Notes under the pieces: generated by a model
Told to the model about the DNA's origin: nothing
The model's database searches: none
Seen by the model: only the letters and a program-made list of their open reading frames with translations
Shown: positions 12,048-22,950 of the stretch, piece after piece
How positions within the stretch are numbered: position 1 is the stretch's first letter
Layout: the number at the start of each line of letters is the position of its first letter
NCBI GenBank assembly: GCA_015680685.1
Contig: MNCI01021031.1
Coordinates: 104,322-155,137 of the forward strand
Source of the DNA: Gnetum montanum
Taxonomy: Eukaryota; Streptophyta; Gnetopsida; Gnetales; Gnetaceae
DNA length: 50,816 bases
Direction of reading: 5' to 3'
Program-made: the position numbers and the translations under genes

Positions 12048-12316
12048 AGCCCTTAAATGACCAATGTTGATGAACTCCCAAAAGTTGAATTTGAGAGGGA
12101 AAACCTATTTATGACTATAGTCATGTCTAAGTGGGCTTTCCCACTTATGTCACCTTCATTTTAGCATTAGTTAAGCTATTGTGGCAAAATCAAGAATGAC
12201 TCTAGCATACATAACAACTTTAATAAACTCATTTTAGGTGGTTGTTGGTCTCTTGTGCCACCCAAGCATAGATGCCCCCAAATAGCCCCTTTTGGTAAAT
12301 GAGCTAATGTGACTAA
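12048..12316 (-). mobile_element. LTR tail, PBS and leader, third copy (truncated)
   Basis: On the minus strand 12316-12262 matches the LTR ends of the two arms (ATTAGCTCATTTACCA block). A PBS-like TGGCACAAGAGACC follows at 12260-12247, then a leader matching the arm leaders until about 12160, then the start of the coiled-coil ORF. The LTR is cut off beyond 12316, where similarity to arm 2 stops abruptly. Confidence 0.65.
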
Positions 12317-12639
12317 TTGTAAGTAAGATTTTTCTAGAATTTCTTAATTGAAACTCGTTTTAACAAACACTTGGTAGCTCAAAGTCTAGTTCATTTTTTT
12401 AGTAATACTTCATTCAAAAGAAAAAATTATCCTTAGCTCCATAAGTGGTCAAAATGTTATCACAATTACTCTCTTAAAAAAAAGGATTTGAGCTTAAAGC
12501 AATCTATTGTTAAACATTCCTTCAAACATTTATGCTACCTCTATTAAGAACTTTCTTTTCTTTAATGGTGATGTGAGAAGAATTGAGACTATACTTATAA
12601 TTTAAAGTTATTCCATGCTGATGATAAATTGCTGCACCA
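12317..12639. other. Non-coding stretch, nothing recognised
   Basis: AT-rich sequence between the truncated LTR tail and the next LTR fragment. No gene or repeat assigned. It could be the diverged U3 of the LTR fragment that follows. Confidence 0.4.
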
Positions 12640-13000
12640 ACAAGAAAGCTGGGTAAGAGTGTGGTAGAGCACATTGAGTGTGTATGTGTGGTTGCAACTC
12701 CAGGGTTAATCTATGTGGATTGGTTTATGTATTCTTATCTTTTGTTTACTTCTTTGAATTAAATCTCACTCTTGTGTTGTATCTTTCATTGAGAACAACC
12801 AGTGTGTGGATGTAAAGCCTCATGCTCTGTAGTTTTGTTTGAATATTTTTGAGAAGTTTGGATGTTTTTTTGAGTTTTGGAAATCCTATTGTAAACTTCT
12901 ATTTCAATAATTGAAGATTACTAGTTTTCTTGTTTTCTAGCAAAAGGTAATTATATGTTCATAATATCTAGATTTAGTGTTGAAGGGTGATTTTAATATA
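12640..13000 (+). repeat. LTR fragment related to the one at 42.1-43.0 kb
   Basis: Matches 42605-42995 in the same orientation: an AGAAAGCT block, then GAGAACAACCA, CCTCATGCTCT, GAATAATTGAAGAT-like and TTTTCTAG blocks in the same order. It directly precedes the Ty3/gypsy coding relic at 13.1 kb, so it is probably that element's 5' LTR 3' end. I find no clear PBS. Confidence 0.6.
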
Positions 13001-13047
13001 GTGTTGGAAGCTGATTTTAATATAGTGTTGGAAGCTGATTTTAATAT
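12988..13047. repeat. 24-bp tandem repeat, about 2.5 copies
   Basis: The unit gattttaatatagtgttgga plus agct is repeated head to tail at the junction between LTR fragment and leader. Confidence 0.85.
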
Positions 13048-13129
13048 TATGTTTAAGAGGGTTTTAGAGGTATAAGAAATTTGTGTTGATTATTGCTTGG
13101 AATTTTATAGAGGATTTTGTCAATTAGAC

Positions 13130-15320
13130 AACACCTAAGAAGAAACAGGTTCAAGCCCTGAATAGAGAAATGGAAAGTGTGAAGTTTACCTTCTAGAAGA
13201 TGGTTGCTCAATTGGATAAAATTAACATAAAGATTGAAATGCACTTTCATATAAAGAATTTTCATAACCAAGGGGAGATGGAGTAGATGATGAGGAAGGA
13301 CAATCTAGATATGGAAGTATAGGAATCCATTAGCTAAGGATTCCAATGGGAGAAAATCCTACTCATATGAGAATTCTAAGGGCTCCAACTATGGTAACTA
13401 CTTATTCTCTAGGCAATCTTGATGAGGAAGATGAAGCAAGACTCACTAGAGTGTTTAGAAATGTTGCCAAATTTTTGTACATAGAGTTCAAGACTTTCAA
13501 TGATTTAAATGGCACCAATGCTTTTTAAGTTGGTTGAAGGTACTTGAGAAGAATTTTGAGTTGGAAGAGGTACCAAATAGCTTGAGGATATCTATTGTTG
13601 AATTGAGATTAGAAGATATGACTTCTTTTAGTTGGAAAAGGAGCCCCAAGGTTATGAAAGATAAAATAGTAAACCCATTAGAGATTGACCTTTGATGAAA
13701 TAAAAGTTGAAAAGAGAATTTGAATAGTCTTGTTAGAGACAAGAGACTATCATGAAGTTGAAATTCCTAAGGCAAGGTGACGAGGATATCAAATAATTTT
13801 ACATTAAATTTTGTGATATGTTCATAAGAATGATGCATAATATACTAAAAGATTTGATTAGTATGTATTGTATTATCTTTTTTGATGATATTTTAGTATA
13901 TAGGTCTAATGAGGAAGAGCACTTGTATCACTTAGGGATGGTGTGTCTTAAGTTGGAGAAGGCACAATTGGTCATTAATGTGAAGAAATGTCATTTCTTC
14001 AAGAGGAAAATCACATATTTGGGACATGTGGCTGCTAAAAAACCAAATTTGAATGAAAGCTACCAAGGTGAAGGCTATTACGGATTAGCCAATTCCTAAG
14101 AATGTTGGGGAGGTAAGATCATTCCTTAGTTTAGTAGGTTTTTATAGATGGTTCATAAAAAATTTTAGTGGTATTTCATGGTCTATGTTTGCTTTGTTGA
14201 AGAAAAATAAAGAATTTAGGTGGAAAATAGAATCCAAGGAAGCTTTGACTTTTTGAAAGCAAAAATTACTAGTGACCTGGTGCTTGCAATTTTAGAGAAG
14301 TTGAATGAGTCAAGGAAAAATATAGTATATATGAAAAAGAGTTGTATGCTATTCTTCAAGCAATTAAGCATTGGAGACATTATTTGAGTTCACTTTGATA
14401 GCAGACCACAAAGCACTTCAATTTCTAAACTCACAAAAGAAGTTGAGTGCAAAGCACATGAAGTGGATTGCACAGTTATAGGAGTTCAATTTTGTGTTGA
14501 AGCACAAAAATAGGAAGGCTAATGTGGTAGCTAATGCATTGTCCAAGGTATATGGTTAATTTTAGCCTACTCTAGGTAGAAGGTATGGGTGATTTTGTTG
14601 ATTTGTATGAACATGATGTTGAGTTTAGGTAGGTTTGGAGAACCCTCAAAGAGTCATTATTGAGTAGGATAGACCAATGGAGGAACTATCATATTCAAGA
14701 TGAAATGTTATTTAAAAATCAAAAGTTATGTGTTTCTAATTGTGATTTTAGAAAAAAAAAAATTGTTTGAGAAGCATTGTAGTGGCATGGTAGGTCACAT
14801 GGGCAAGGATAAAACATTGGAACTTATGGGTAGGTACTATTTTTGGCCTAGTATAGCAATTGAAGTTTCAAAATTTGTGGAGTGTTTGACTTATTAAAAA
14901 TTCAAAGAAGGTAAAGGAGTGGATGGATATTATATGCCTTCAACAATTTTCAAGGGTCCATGGGAAAGTGTGTCTATGGATTTTGTGAGTGGTATTCCAA
15001 AAACCAAAAGTGGAAATGATGTAATTTTTGTTGTTGTGGACAAGTTCTCCAAGATGACACACTTTATTCTATGTAAGAAGGTGAGTGATGCTTCTCATGT
15101 TACAAATTTGTTTTTCCAGCATGTTGTGAAGTTGCATGGTATTCTTTGAATATTGTTAGTCACTTTTGGAGGTTTCTTTGGAAATTTTTAGGGAGAAAGT
15201 TGAATTTTTCTAATGCATATCATCTATAATCTAATGGCTAAACGAAGGTAGTGAATAAATCTTTGCTGAACATATTAAGATGTTTATGTGATGGATAGCC
15301 AACGTACATAGAGGCTTTAT
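13130..15320 (+). pseudogene. Ty3/gypsy gag-pol relic with internal deletion (chromovirus-like)
   Basis: Fragments appear in order. At 13130-13810 is gag-like sequence: MVAQLDKINIKIE coiled coil, WLKVLEKNFELEEVP, then KFLRQGDEDIK. Reverse transcriptase then begins mid-domain at 13818 (FIRMMHNIL, IIFFDDILVY with the catalytic DD, ITYLGHV). The palm/connection motif VRSFLSLVGFYRWF follows, then RNase H pieces (YEKELYAILQAIKHW, ADHKALQFL), integrase zinc-finger remnant HCSGMVGHMGKDKTLELM, and integrase core ([27 protein letters not shown]). Protease and the RT N-terminus are absent: gag runs straight into RT near 13815, so an internal deletion is inferred. Several frameshifts and stops (for example near 14050, 14090, 15150) make it non-functional. 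The FSKMTHFI-type integrase suggests a chromovirus lineage, but the C-terminal chromodomain region is missing. No 3' LTR was seen after 15320. Confidence 0.85.
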
Positions 15321-15997
15321 GATTCAAGAGATATTAAAAATGTGTAGCATATTTTTCTTAATCACCTTCAAATTAAACATTTAAGTTAAAAGTATAACAT
15401 TGTACTAAAAGATATATACAACCTTTTCTTATTAAATGAAGTACTTTGTTAACCTGATTTAATTTTCATAATAAAAATATAATATTTATTTATGGTATAT
15501 ATACTTTAGATCCTGAAAGCTAATAAAACCTCAACTTTAATTTGAGATTCAATAATGCAACCTGCAGGCACGTATCAAGTATCAACGTAGGCAAGAAAGC
15601 CTTAAGAGTAAAATTTCTTTATTTACGATTACAGGGATGCACGGAAAGCTGAACGTCAGTCATCGCTTTTGTTGACGTGATAGCCCTGACCGATGCGTCT
15701 CATATTAAATGCGTCACATCCACTACAGCCCTGCATACAAATTGCTTTAGGCAGCCACTTACCTGCTCACATGTCGGATCATGGGAAATAGAAACGAGGG
15801 TGTCTATCCTTATCGTTTTTCTTTTGTGGGTGTGTATCCTTATCTTTTCAATATTTATTAATTTATTAATATTTCAATATTTCATAAACCATAATGCCTG
15901 GAATCAGGGAGTCACTTGACTACTGTCCCTATCATCAGCATGATCATATGCAAATTTCTAATTTGACTTTTTGAACAGAAGAAGCATAGCTATATTT
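15321..15997. other. Non-coding stretch upstream of the gene island
   Basis: AT-rich to 15540, then more mixed composition. An 80-codon open frame at 15677-15919 shows no recognisable domain, codon signal or splice partner, so I did not call it a gene. Confidence 0.5.
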
Positions 15998-16057
15998 GGT
16001 TATATATTAAAGCTAAAAGTTCAAAACGGTTATATATTAAAGCTAAAAGTTCAAAAC
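15998..16057. repeat. Perfect 30-bp tandem duplication
   Basis: The unit GGTTATATATTAAAGCTAAA plus agttcaaaac occurs twice back to back. Identical copies imply a recent event. Confidence 0.95.
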
Positions 16058-16393
16058 TGGGATTGGATAGGCAAATCAGTAGCCTTTTTTATAAATCGGT
16101 TGACTGAAATCATCAATATTAACAAAATAAAGTAGTTATATCCACTCATGTTAGTAGCCACATTTTTAAATTATTTTCATCTAAGAGCTTAGTTAAAATG
16201 GAAAATCAAATATAGAAATTTTACATTTTAATTAAATAATATATTAAGCTTAAAAAATCAATAAAAATATAATAGGATTCATTACGAGATCCGATTTTGA
16301 TTGGGCTTCATGGCAGATCTCGAGATTAATTACAGATTTCACAAACTATAATCCAAGCTGCTCTAGTAGACTTCCGTTACTTTACAGAAAAGC
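16058..16393. other. AT-rich intergenic stretch beyond the HIPP 3' end
   Basis: No coding or repeat structure seen. Lies downstream of the minus-strand HIPP gene. Confidence 0.5.
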
Positions 16394-16533
16394 CTTTTGG
16401 AATGGAACGTAAGAGAAAAGACATTTGGAATGGAAGGTAAGAGAAAAGACTTTTGGAATGGAATGGAAGGTAAGAGAAAAGACATTTGGAATGGAAGGTA
16501 AGAGAAAAGACTTTTGGAATGGAAGGTACGAGG
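16394..16533. repeat. 28-33-bp tandem array, five copies
   Basis: Unit tttggaatggaaggtaagag plus aaaagac, alternating between two variants (acattt and actttt joins); one copy has an extra GGAAT. It starts just beyond the HIPP poly(A) signal. Confidence 0.95.
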
Positions 16534-16536
16534 ACT

Positions 16537-16542
16537 TTTATT
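16537..16542 (-). terminator. Poly(A) signal of the HIPP gene
   Basis: AATAAA on the minus strand, 41 nt beyond the HIPP stop codon, within the normal plant range. Confidence 0.6.
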
Positions 16543-16582
16543 GATAATAGGCTAATAATCAGCAGTCAAATCTAACGCAATT

Positions 16583-17425
16583 TTAACAGATGACACAAGC
16601 ATTGGGATTCTCATCGCTGAAATAGGTGCAGCTGGGAACGAGGACAATGAATTCTTGGCGGGGCGGGAGAGCAGCAGCAGCAGAATCGTTGTTTTTATTC
16701 GAAGTCGGATGATCCTGTTTTGGAGCGTCTTGTTTCGGCTTGGCAGCTTCTTTGTCCTTGGCCGGCCCTACGCTCAGCACTTCGGCATATCCATACTTTC
16801 TAAGCGCTTGTGCCAGCCTCACCGTGTCTGGATTGCCAATTACAACAAGCTTTGAGTCCTTATCCAACGCTACCGATATCACGCCTGTCAAATAAGTGTA
16901 ATTAGACCACACAATAAAATTATAAAGCACAGAATACAACATCCAGCCAAGGCCTTTCAGATGTTTCAGTTCCAAAGGACAATCAATCACAGAACCTTCA
17001 ATCTCCGCGGCCGTGCTAAGGGCTCGCCGCTTGCATTTTTCGCAGTTCAACTCTACTTTTAAAATGACTTTCTGCAACCACAGGCACGATTATTCGTGCA
17101 ACAGCGAGCAAAATTTAGATAGAGATCGGATAAGAGCCTTAAAATAATTCTTATGATAACCAGACAGACCACACACAGACGCGTTCAAAAGGAAGGTTAC
17201 TTTAAGACCGAAAAGCATCCGATCATCAAGTATCGATGAAAAGATAGCGGATAGAGATACGATGAAAAGATAGCGGATAGAGATACATGGAAAATATGCA
17301 GTTCTTCAAGATTAAAGCTCGAACATCAAACAGGCTGAAAGATCAAAAATATAGTGAGAAGAAAGAAACGCTCAAAAATATAGTGAGAAGAAAGAAACGC
17401 AAACGCGTACCTGAGGCTCCGACAT
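16583..17425 (-). CDS. Heavy-metal-associated isoprenylated plant protein (HIPP), three exons
   Basis: Proposed exons on the minus strand: 17425-17411 (15 nt, MSEPQ), 17071-16996, and 16884-16583; introns of 339 and 111 bp have GT-AG ends (donors CAG/GTACGC and GAAG/GTTCTG, acceptors TTGCAG and TTGACAG). The product is 130 aa. Residues 6-70 form an HMA metal-binding domain with the NCEKCKRRA loop (Cys15, Cys18). A Lys/Gln/Pro-rich linker covers about 71-98. The end, ENPNACVIC, has the HIPP-type ENPNAC signature and a CaaX box. Such proteins bind metals such as Cu, Zn or Cd and are membrane-tethered by prenylation; that is family knowledge. The open frame alone would begin at a TTG (17077); the ATG exon is preferred because it restores a standard HIPP start. 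Intron 2 is stop-free and in frame, so retention would insert 37 residues into the HMA fold. A poly(A) signal follows at 16542-16537. Confidence 0.85.
17235..17286. repeat. Perfect 26-bp tandem duplication in HIPP intron 1
   Basis: GATGAAAAGATAGCGGATAG plus agatac occurs twice without mismatch. Confidence 0.95.
17343..17400. repeat. Perfect 29-bp tandem duplication in HIPP intron 1
   Basis: TCAAAAATATAGTGAGAAGA plus aagaaacgc occurs twice without mismatch, ending 10 bp from the exon 1 donor. Confidence 0.95.
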
Positions 17426-17460
17426 TTTGTCATCAAATAACTAAGAAGAAGATTTACTCT

Positions 17461-17834
17461 CGTACGCTGAGAATCGTGGAGCTGGATGTATGTGCGGAGA
17501 AACAAGTAAGAACGAACACTAATTTATTTAGTGAGTGAGGAACAGCTTCTTCATTACGTCACGATTGACGAATACCATCACCAGGGCCATGGACACGTCG
17601 GCGATCGAGGCCACGCTGGCATTCCGCACAGTGCGCTTGTCATGAAAAAATGAATCGTGAACGCCGCTGCATTGCATTCCTCTCGTACGCACGCTGAGAA
17701 AAGAGGTAAGAACGAGCAATAATTTATTTACGAGGAACAGCTTTTTAAGTCACGACTGACGAATACCGGGGCTATGGACACGTCGGCGATCACGTCACGA
17801 GAAAATGAATCGTGCACGCCGCTGCATTGCATTA
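17461..17834 (-). promoter_or_regulatory. Duplicated promoter block upstream of HIPP
   Basis: 17461-17685 and 17686-17834 are a tandem duplication; the second copy is shorter by internal deletions. Each carries CGTACG, a TAAATAAATT-type TATA candidate (minus strand, about 17530 and 17728), TGACGAATACC, GACACGTCGGCGATC and CGCCGCTGCATTGCATT. ACGT cores and TGACG boxes are classic bZIP target types. The nearer TATA candidate is about 100 bp upstream of the ATG. Regulation itself is inference. Confidence 0.6.
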
Positions 17835-18261
17835 TGTGATTGAGATTCACAGAGCAAGATGTGGCATAAATTAAATCCAAATTTATTATTTTTTAAGTTC
17901 TCAGAAAAATTTCATTCAAAGTGCCAAAACACAAAAAAGGAGATTGTCCGAGTGGAGGAAGATACCCAATAAAAATATTCAAAAATGTTGGGGGTGAAGG
18001 CAAAATTGCCCAAACAAAACAAGTATTCAAAAGCCATAACAAACACCTTGAGAGTTGCAGCTAAAGGGAAAGGGAGCAAATAAAAAGCGATTAAAAAACA
18101 AAGACACACCAGGTGTAAGAGATGTCTTAGAGTAGAGGTTTTCTAGGCTCCTCTCTATGCCTTGGCGACCATGGAACACTCTAAGGTATTCATACATGGC
18201 ACTCAAGTGTTTGAAAGTCCATTCCAACTTAGTAGTTCTAAGCAACAACAAGACTCCACCC
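17835..18261. other. Non-coding stretch, nothing recognised
   Basis: Short open frames on the minus strand overlap in different frames and show no domain. No repeat partner found in the window. Confidence 0.45.
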
Positions 18262-18688
18262 TGTTATCATCCCACTTTTCATCCTTATTTTATCCTCATG
18301 CTAGTAGAAGTACATGGGGTCTAATTCTGCAGTGATCACATATATGTAGGTAGCCTAGATTAGATAGTCTAGGTGGAATGCTGCATTGAACCTTGTACTA
18401 GATCGTGAGGGTCTTGAGGGTAATGCATCCCCTATAGATATATCATCGTCCTTCTATGGATGATGTTTACAATGTTGTTTGTGTAATTGTTTGTTAGTCC
18501 TTGTTTGGAGTTGTAGATATTCTCCTGGAGGCATATGCCTAATATATGTGAAACTGATGCATTACATGCTCCCTTTTAAGTTATTGAAGTGGTAGTCATC
18601 CTCTCTTAGAGGTGTAATCCCTAGGTCTTCTACCCGAAGTCCATTGGATCTAAGGGAATTCCTTGGTGTGTTGGACAATATTTTTACA
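18262..18688 (+). mobile_element. LTR-like block followed by a PBS
   Basis: Begins TGTTATCATCCC and ends TTTTTACA, with a PBS-like sequence two bases later. Length 427 bp is normal for an LTR. No second copy is in the window, so this rests on the TG..CA ends plus the PBS. Confidence 0.4.
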
Positions 18689-18690
18689 AA

Positions 18691-18702
18691 TGGTATTAGA
18701 GT
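18691..18702 (+). other. PBS-like sequence (iMet type)
   Basis: TGGTATTAGAGT against consensus TGGTATCAGAGC: two mismatches, both C to T. Confidence 0.5.
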
Positions 18703-21700
18703 GTTCTTTGATGCGTTGTAATAAGTGTGACATTCTCCCAAGATACTATGCCCTCAAGGTTTCTTATCCATGGTCCTTCTAGTTAGATATCATTGTTAAT
18801 ATTAGATCATCTTGGTCTTATTTCTTGTATTTGCCAATGGGTTGCCCTTATGATAAGGTCCCTATAAGATTTTTGTTGTCGAGCCATTTTTTTTTATGCT
18901 TGTAACCTTTGCAATTTGGACATGCTTGTAGATAGGTATAGTTGCATTTGTTGTGCTTTCCTCTACTAGGGCTTCTTTGATGGTTGTACAAGCTATGGTT
19001 TTGTTTCAATATGGCTAATGGAAGTTCTATTGGTAATACATAAATAGTTATTCAATGAGCTTTCATCTTGGGTCTTTAGTGATTCATTTGGAATGAACTA
19101 GACTTGGTCGTTGCTTTGGTCTCTATCTAGATGACATGTCTTAGGATGTCATTATTTGGAATGTGTAGGATGCGATACTCATGCACTCTCCCCACTTATC
19201 TTAGATACAGTAAGAGTGGGATTTACATACTAGGCCATAATTTTGCCTAGGTGTCTTAGGATTGAGGGTTCTTGGACATGTGCTTTTGGTGAGCCTTCAT
19301 TTAGGTGGACAAAGATCATCATCAACAAACTAATGTACGTTTGTGTTTACAATTGTATATTTGTCTAGTTGTGTATGCATGTATTTTTTCTATTACATTT
19401 GGTCCATCTTTTTCTTGTTATCGCAAAGTTTTATGCTTCTCGTGGCTTAGTTGTAGCTTTGTGGAATGCTTGGGTTTGCTGTATGGATGATTGATGAGGG
19501 TGCTTCTTGAGGCCTTGGGTGCCCCTTCTAGACTAGTTTTGATGTGGTCCTTGTTTTGATGCCCTCTTATGCTTTGGGTTCAAGTACCATTATTGTGAAT
19601 TATTTAGTATCATGTTTCCTTTTTGTGGCTTGATTGTGTTTGCCCTAGGCTTTGTGGCATCACTTGCTCAAATGTTAACATATACCTTAAACATTCTTAT
19701 GTGGATTGATGTTTTCAAGACCTCTTGGGGTAGGTTGTTTCTAATTTTATTCTCTTTTGAGACCTCACCTCTCCTGTTGAGTGTCTTCTTTACAGGTCAC
19801 ATCCTCTTTGATGATGGTTTTGGCATTGTGTATTGAAAGCTCTTGTTGTTAAGACTTATTGTTGGTTAGATCTCAGTCTTCCTCTGTATATGATTGGATG
19901 AGGTTATAAATTTTTTTATACCTATGCTCTCTTGTGGAAATGTTGAGACCTTGGTTCTAGTTGGAAACTAGTATCAATGGTTGGGTACCATTCATGATTA
20001 TGGATCTTTGGAATTTTAAAAATATTCTAGTTCATTCTTATTGGTATGCCTCACACTTGTTTCTTTTATGTGAGTATATCTAAATTACTAATGTAATTTT
20101 TGCATGATTGATCTCTATGTATGTAGTTGAGATCTTGCTCTTTGTAGCATTTTAAGATTATTATATCTTAGGTGTTTTTGCTCATGCTTAGTAGATGCAT
20201 NGCATTTTAAGATTATTATATCTTAGGTATTTTTGCTCATGCTTAGTAGATGCATTTGATGGCTAATATGCTATACATAACCCCTGCTAACTCTCTTGTT
20301 TCTAAGCTACTATCTCAGCCTAGTAGGTAGCACAGGTATAGAAAAGGTTAAGATAGTGGGAACCTCAATTAATTCTATAAGCACTATGTTTTTTGGGAAG
20401 ATAAGTATTCTTAAGACCTCTATGAATTGGTTACTTGATCTTAGATTCCTAACATTGGATTATGAATTTATTAATATAAATGCTATAATGGAACAGTTGA
20501 TGCATTATGATTTTTTTACCTCTTAGTGCTTTGGATGGGAACTTACAAAGGACTATCATCAGTTCTGAATCCCTTCAAATATTTGGATGAATAGAAGGCA
20601 TAGAGTAGTATCCTTGACCATGCCAGATACTAATGGCCCGAGAGTGACTAATGCCTTGAGTTCTCACTATGATAGGTGACGGATCTTGAAATGGTGCTTT
20701 TACATTATTTATTTGTTGCATTTGTGTTTCGCTTGGCTAGTTTTGATGATGATTTTCAATGAATATGGTGTTTTAGCAACAATACATGTGGAGAGATAGG
20801 TTTTTAGATTAGAATGGTATAGTTTGGATTTTACTCTTGATGGTCTAAAACCTTAGGCTTAGGATGGGCTTAGATAGTACATCCTTTAGCCTCTTAGGCT
20901 TGGGTAGCATTTCCTATTATGATCATTTTATGAGAAATATTAATTGTTTGATGACCTTGTGGAATCTTGTGTTCACTTGTAGACTTGCACCACACCTTAT
21001 GATAAGGCCAAGGCCAAGTTTAGTGAATCATGTTTCTTGTACACCTCAATTCTCTCTTAGGTTAGCACATTTGCTATGCATTGTAGTTGATCTCTATCTT
21101 CTAATATGAGATCTCCCAAAACTCTATGGCTAATTCTACCTCATGGTTATTATTGTATTCCAAATGCCACAACATGTCCTTGACCATGGTGTTTTCAAAA
21201 AATTGATAGTTTATACCTTGGGTGGTATTGGCATGCCTTAATGGTATGTTCTTTGAGATTATGATATATATTGATGCTAGCATCTATGGAGATTGTGGCT
21301 ATCCTGGTTGAGTTAATCAAATCTTAGACTCTTCCTTAAGGATATTATGTTCTACAATGATCTTATGAAATTATGTGTGGTAACTAATCTTAGCTAAAAT
21401 TTCAATCAATTTTTACAATAACAATTATTGTAACAATAGGTGGTTCCATGTATTCATGGTAATGCAGTGGTAGAATGAATGATTGGTTCTTAGATGCTGG
21501 TTTCATGATCGTCCTTGGTGCAGAAGTGGGTCTAGGATTTTGGTACCTAGGATCCTTCTTCCTTGAGTGGAAATGGTCTTTAGGATAGTTTTGTATTCCA
21601 TGGAATGATGGTTCACTGCTGCATAAATGTTACTATAATTTCTTAGATTTTGGCTTCTTTTGGAGGGCCTATTTGGTTATCCTCCACATCTAGGTTGAAT

Positions 21701-22950
21701 GCTTTGGCCAAAGCCCTCATTGCTTGGGGCTTTTGGCTCAATTAGGGTTATGGTGTATGGTCCCATCCTTCTTTGTAATGCTAGAAGTTTTGTGCAAACA
21801 TCTCTACCAGTGTGCCATTGTTGATAGTGTTCCTTGTTTACAATTGATTCTCTTGCTTGATGGCATGGCCTATTTTATCTCATGCACAAATTCCTTAGTC
21901 ATTGACTGATTAGTGTTTGGTTAAGTTGAGATAGTTCCTTTGTGTGTTCCAAATGTAGATTATATTTGGATCCTCTTCTAAACATTAGTCTTGAAAGCCA
22001 GAAATCTTGGGACTCATAATAGAGACATGGTATGATTATTGCAAATATCATGGTTGAAGTAGGCTTGTTACCCTTGCAAATTTTAAGAAATGTGTGTGAT
22101 CTAATGAACTCTCTTATAGTTTTTTTTATTCCAGATGAACTCCTTTAGTTAGTCCTCTAGTGAACCTCCCCTATTAAAAATCTTCTAGGAAGGGACAGAA
22201 GGTTGTAGTTGCTAGATGTTTGGTGATGGTTATGCCCTATTAATGTAATTCTAAAATGTCTTGAAGACCTAGTCCTCCTATGGCCAAATTATTGATGGAT
22301 GACACTCTTAATTTTGGTTCATGTATGATGATAGATTAGGTAGTGGTGAGGCCTTGTCCACCACAAATATTTCAGCTGTATGGGCTTGGATATTATAAGT
22401 TGTTAAAATAGACTTCTTATGGTGAAATGTAAGTCTTTTGTATGATAGTGTTTAGCAATGGACACTTTGGTGTTTTGTTTTTGATCGTTGATGTTGGATA
22501 CAATGTTGGGTGATACCTATGAATCCATGTCTTCCTATAATAGGTAGTGGCCATGTAGTATGATTGAGTTGGCTTGGTGGCCTTCCTTAGCTTGTATGAT
22601 GGGTATGATACAAATTGGTTGGTGTACTCACCTTGGAGAAGAAACCTCATGATGAGGATCTCTATAATTAGATAGAAACACAAATTGAGATGGTTAGTTT
22701 GGGTGTTCATATATTCTTTGCATGGTAGGAAATAAAGATTATGGAAACTTGGATATTCCCCAAGGATCTATGATAATGTTTTTCCTTAGAGGCACATGTA
22801 ATGTTGATAGGGGTTTTGCCAGTTTTGAACCAAGGGATATATCATTTGAATTGTAGTGCAATCTAGTTGTAAGCTTTAAAGGCGATGTTAAGTGGATTGC
22901 TAAGAACACTCATGTATGTCGTTACATTTAAAAAATAGAAAAGATACTAT
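18703..22950. other. Long non-coding interior, possible LARD-like element body
   Basis: Follows the LTR/PBS pair. Open frames are short (60-97 aa) and scattered on both strands, and none shows gag, protease, reverse transcriptase or integrase motifs. Composition is T/G-rich on the plus strand. It may be the body of a large retrotransposon derivative without coding capacity, or unrelated sequence. Confidence 0.35.
20147..20255. repeat. 54-bp duplication flanking a single N
   Basis: 20147-20200 and 20202-20255 are the same 54 bases with one mismatch, separated only by the single N at 20201. This is the pattern of a mis-joined assembly overlap rather than biology. Confidence 0.9.

Noticed and set aside
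15677-15919. 80-aa open frame on the plus strand near the HIPP gene
   Set aside because: No domain, hydrophobic tail from low-complexity AT-rich sequence, no splice or promoter support.
17075-17077. TTG as start codon of the HIPP
   Set aside because: It lies inside a TTGCAG splice acceptor; an upstream ATG exon (17425-17411) ending CAG/GT restores a normal start.
22417-22710. 97-aa minus-strand open frame with Tyr/Thr-rich sequence
   Set aside because: Isolated, no recognised motif or flanking exon; consistent with chance.
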